Shown here piece after piece: positions 60,721 through 64,000 of a stretch of 64,000 nt of DNA. The notes below the pieces were generated by a model that saw nothing but the letters and a program-made list of their open reading frames with translations, was not told where the DNA came from and searched no databases. The position numbers and the translations under genes are program-made. How positions within the stretch are numbered: the first letter of the stretch is position 1; the number at the start of each line of letters is the position of its first letter. The DNA comes from Methanosphaera sp. (GTDB lineage Archaea > Methanobacteriota > Methanobacteria > Methanobacteriales > Methanobacteriaceae): the NCBI RefSeq assembly GCF_022768985.1, contig NZ_JALEKL010000009.1, forward strand, positions 62,001 to 126,000. Direction: 5' to 3'.

Positions 60721-63422
60721 ATGATAAAAAATAAAAAAACCTTATCATTTCTATTTATCCTACTTTTTTTATGGTAACAATCACAGCAGCAACAGCAGCT
60801 GATGATAACACTACAACCACTACCACTACTACTGTAGATGCAACACACAACACTGATATAGTAGCAGATGAAAGTGTACAAACAACCACAAAAAGTAGTA
60901 ATATAAATAAAGAAATAAAAAAATCTGAAAATAAAAAAGTCGAAACTAAAGAAGTTGAAACTAAAAAAAGTAATAATGATAATATAAAAACAGAAAAAAA
61001 AGACAACGAATATACAGTTGAAGACTACGCTGGACTTATCGAAAAATTTGAAGAAATAAAACAACAAACAACAGGAGACAGCGCAACAATCAACATTGAT
61101 GGAGGATACTGGGGACTTGAAGATGGCTATGAATTATTAAACTGGACATCATCAAACAGTATTAAAACATTAATAATAAATGGAAACAACAACAGAATAA
61201 GTATGGACTCTAAAGGTATATTTATGAATGTTGGAGATGGTTTCACAGTATATCTTAATAATATAAGATTTAAATATGGATACACTCCTAAAACCGTTTC
61301 AGTAATTAACAACTCAAATGGACATATATACATGGAAAATGTAACTTTTAGTGACTGTAGAACTGATGGTATAGAAGATACTGGATTAATTTACCAGACA
61401 GGAGATAATGCAACACTAACACTTACTAATGTTTCAATGGATAATTCATGTAAAGGATCAATCTATGCTCTTGGTGGATCTGTAAATTTAATTAATTCTT
61501 CATTTATTGACAATAAAGAAACAGATGATACATATGCACAAGGTAGTAGACGATACAACATGATTATTGGTGAAAATGTAACATTTACATTAACAAATAC
61601 CATTATAAGCTATGAAGTTAAACCATACGGTGATACAACAAGAGTAAATTTAATGTCACCAGTTAATTATAAAAAACTAACAAGTAATGATAATGTAACA
61701 TTTATTGATAATGGAGTAGCACTAACTGATCCTGTTGCAATAGATGATGGATTTGTAAATACAACACATGAATTTGGAGAAAGTGTTGCAGATCCACATA
61801 TAATTGAAATTAACTACCCTGGATTAACAGGTAATGCTACAAACAGCTCAATTAGACTCATAATTAAAGCAAGTATTGATGATTACATACAAATTCCATA
61901 CACAACTACAGTTGAAGGAGTTGAAGTTACAACAACAGTAAAACTTTATGATAAACATGGAAATCCAATAACTGAAGATCTTCCAGTAGAAGTATTTATA
62001 ACAGACTACAATGGACATGAATATAGATTACCTTCCATTGTTAAAGATAGTCAACTTTCATTTACAGTAACAGATAATGTAGATGCAGGACATTACACAG
62101 GATTTGTAAATACTCAAGCAACAGATATATATTCATCACATTCATTTAGTGCAGTAGTTGATGTAACACCAGCAAATGTTAAAATTACAGAAATAAGTGA
62201 TGATATAAAAACAGCATCAAAACTTAATGCAACAGTAAGAGTTCAAGATGACAATCAAACACTAATTAATGGTGGATATGTAATCTTTAAAATTAATGGT
62301 GTAACACTAAAAGATGAAAATAATAAAACAATACAATCAGATGTAGTAGATGGTATTGCAAAACTTACAGAATATGAACTTAAAGGCAGATACAATACTG
62401 GAGATTATAAACTTGTAGCTGTATATAAAAATGGTAACGTTTCAAAAGAAGCTAAAAGAAGCTTTACAATTGAAAGAACAGACCTTGACTATTACATGGA
62501 ACTTCCAGAATACACAACAAAAGCACTTACAAATACAACAATAGAATTAAATCTAACAGATGAATTTGGACAACAAGTTTATGGAAAAACAAAAGTATCA
62601 GTAAAAATAGGTGGAAAAACAGTAGTTGAAGCAGCAGAAGTAATTGATGGTAAAGTTAACATTACAGTTAACACAGAAAAAATGAAATGTAATGACTACT
62701 ACATGGAAGTAATTATAGCAGGAAATAACAGATATAATGAACGTAGATTATACACATATTTAACAATTATTATACGTGATGCAACAATTGAAATAAGTCC
62801 AATTAATACAACAACAAAAGGAAATATTACAGCAAATATAACAGTTAAAGATGACGATGGAAAACTTGTAAATGGTGGATTTGTAATTGCTAAAGTTAAT
62901 GGTAAAACATTAAAAGATGCAGATGGAAATACATTAAAATTCAATGTTGTTAATGGAAAAGCAGAAATAAATACAGCAGTTGCAGGTGGACTTAAAGCAC
63001 AAGACTATGATCTTGAAGTTGTATATTCAAATGATAAATACTTCAACAGAGCATCAGAAATTTCAAAACTTAGCGTTGTAAAAACAGATATTAAAGATTT
63101 AGATATACCAAATGTACCTATAAATACTAATAAAGGTGAAAATACAACAATAGTTACACAAGTATACGATGTATATGGTAATGCTATTGAAGGAAAAACA
63201 AAAATAGCAGTGAAAATTAATAATAAATCAGTACAATTTACACCTAAAGAAAAATATATCATGAATGGAAATCTTAACATTACAATAGATACCAGTAATA
63301 TGGGTGCTAAAGAATATACTATAGAAATTATACTTGGTGAAAATAATTATTATAACACCAAAAAATCTACAGTTGCTTTAAATATAACAGAACCAACTAA
63401 TGTATTAGAAAGTAGAATTTAA
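60721..63422 (+). CDS. Adhesin-like protein with its signal peptide out of frame at a T7 tract
   Basis: The well-placed start is ATG 60721, preceded by AAAGGTGA. It encodes MIKNKKTLSFLFILLFLW and hits TAA at 60775-60777. The rest of the signal peptide and the 883-residue body continue in the -1 frame from 60771 (MVTITAATAADD). One extra T in the T7 run at 60764-60770 would give an uninterrupted signal peptide and roughly 900 residues. The body has a Thr/Lys/Glu spacer, a beta-helix (about 85-330) and Ig-like domains (about 390-883; FKINGVTL, KVNGKTLKDADGN). Translation from ATG 60771 alone would lack a ribosome-binding site and half the signal peptide. The gene may be phase-variable, frameshifted during translation, or affected by a sequence error. 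Confidence 0.8.
60764..60770 (+). repeat. T7 tract and T TTT TTA heptamer at the signal-peptide frame break
   Basis: Zero-frame codons CTT TTT TTA contain the heptamer T TTT TTA (60765-60771), which fits the X XXY YYZ rule for -1 slippage and equals the HIV-1 slippery site. A -1 slip here joins the ribosome directly to the 883-residue frame. Confidence 0.8.
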
Positions 63423-63450
63423 TTCTACTTTACATAACCTCCCCTTTTTT
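63409..63450 (+). terminator. Hairpin terminator straddling the adhesin-like stop codon
   Basis: AAAGTAGAATT (63409-63419) and AATTCTACTTT (63421-63431) are perfect inverted repeats one base apart; the TAA stop at 63420-63422 lies in the centre. A C4 cluster and a T6 tract follow at about 63439-63448. Confidence 0.6.
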
Positions 63451-63473
63451 ATTTAGAAAAAATATTTCTTTTT

Positions 63474-63884
63474 TTATACTTTTATTGTAACTTTAAGATC
63501 ACAACTATTTTTAAGATCATCTACTAGTTTTTCATCAAGATCTGCTGCAGCTTTATCTGCATTTATCATGAGTGTTCTGCTACATGTAAAGTTACTTTTT
63601 CGACATACCATATCTGATGGATGATTGAGTGTTAATTTTTCTGATCCATAGCCTACGATTTTATCTTCACTATTTGGTGTTTGTAGTATTATTTCAATTT
63701 TTGTGTTATCTGTCATTATCTTTTCTCTTATTTCAGTTGGTATATCTTCTAGTGTTGTCCTGCTTGCCACACCTACTATACAATCTCCACGTGGTGTTAG
63801 TGTTTTATCTGTTGTTATTTCAAATGTTGATTTATGTTCTGATTTTACATTTTCATGTCCTTTTGCTATAAATGAAAATTCCAT
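63474..63884 (-). CDS. DUF371 family protein of unknown function
   Basis: The 136-residue protein resembles the archaeal DUF371 family: FIAKGHENVKSEHKSTFEIT at residues 5-24, then the highly conserved TPRGDCIVGVAS at about 31-42, and a GYGSEKLTLNHPSDMVCRKS segment near 78-97. It has no signal peptide or membrane segment, and the family's role is unknown. The ATG at 63882-63884 begins the conserved N-terminus. It converges with the adhesin-like gene on its left. Confidence 0.8.
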   Translation of the reverse strand: MEFSFIAKGHENVKSEHKSTFEITTDKTLTPRGDCIVGVASRTTLEDIPTEIREKIMTDNTKIEIILQTPNSEDKIVGYGSEKLTLNHPSDMVCRKSNFTCSRTLMINADKAAADLDEKLVDDLKNSCDLKVTIKV

Positions 63885-63962
63885 ACTTAATCTACCGTCC
63901 CTTTAAAGTTTTTATTTTATATAATTATATTTTTATATTTCCTTATTTAATAATAAATTATT

Positions 63963-64000
63963 ATGAAAGATGAAAATATAGACATTCCAGATAAGGGTAA
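63963..64000 (+). CDS. Possible start of a further gene (runs off the right edge)
   Basis: ATG at 63963 opens a frame of twelve codons (MKDENIDIPDKG) to the window edge. It is divergent from the DUF371 gene, with a T-rich TATA-containing gap of 78 bases. There is no ribosome-binding site, so a leaderless mRNA would be needed. Too short to identify. Confidence 0.3.
   Translation, partial: MKDENIDIPDKG

Noticed and set aside
22373-63422. Pseudomurein-binding repeats or sortase-like anchors in the adhesin-like proteins
   Set aside because: The C-termini end in Ig-like or beta-helix sequence with no recognisable anchor; only the CobN-like protein has a C-terminal membrane helix.
1-64000. Insertion sequences, integrase or prophage
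   Set aside because: No transposase, integrase, terminal inverted repeats or attachment-site duplication was found; the tRNA-Leu gene has no visible partial copy nearby.

Overview
The window is archaeal and very AT-rich. It encodes pelota, TATA-binding protein, NurA-HerA-Mre11-Rad50, coenzyme B biosynthesis genes (aksA, aksD), a DUF371 protein and very large Asn/Thr-rich exported adhesin-like proteins (ALPs). This combination points to a host-associated methanogen of the Methanobacteriales, most likely Methanosphaera (M. stadtmanae or a close relative). That assignment rests on gene content and composition, not on a search.

Layout. 1-3.6 kb: the start of an unknown gene on the minus strand, then a type IIG (Eco57I-like) restriction-modification enzyme split by two frame breaks, the first exactly at an eight-G tract. 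3.7-7.1 kb: pelota, a MurG-like glycosyltransferase, a one-cluster ferredoxin and a small winged-helix-like protein. 7.5-14.2 kb: the recombination-repair operon nurA-herA-mre11-rad50. 14.4-20.5 kb: a phosphoserine-phosphatase-like HAD protein fused to a coiled coil, TBP, a CYTH phosphohydrolase, and the aksA-aksD pair of the 2-oxosuberate (coenzyme B) pathway. 20.6-30.7 kb: a MATE exporter and two minus-strand ALPs flanking two nucleotidyl-sugar synthesis genes (rmlA-type and galU-type). 31.1-57.7 kb: a plus-strand array starting with a three-gene DUF2162 / ExbB-TolQ / DUF2149 operon, followed by four ALPs (one of 2604 residues built from five 440-residue modules) and an exported, membrane-anchored CobN-chelatase homologue. 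58.2-60.4 kb: divergent rmlB and rmlD, then tRNA-Leu(GAG). 60.7-63.4 kb: a further ALP whose signal peptide is out of frame at a seven-T tract. 63.5-64 kb: DUF371 and the first codons of a possible next gene.

How the genes work together. Roughly 26 kb codes for surface proteins, and the sugar-nucleotide genes (rmlA, galU, rmlB, rmlD, the MurG-like transferase, perhaps MATE) would supply cell-surface glycans, so most of the window builds the cell envelope. The remainder is housekeeping: DNA repair, ribosome rescue, basal transcription, coenzyme B.

The observations I rate highest are: (i) frame breaks in the restriction-modification gene and in an ALP signal peptide, each at a homopolymer and each repaired by one added base or a -1 ribosomal slip, suggesting phase variation or programmed frameshifting; (ii) a possible energised envelope system pairing an ExbB homologue and an ExbD-like DUF2149 protein with a surface-anchored CobN homologue; (iii) modular expansion of ALPs; and (iv) a perfect 13-bp inverted repeat around a TATA box upstream of tRNA-Leu.
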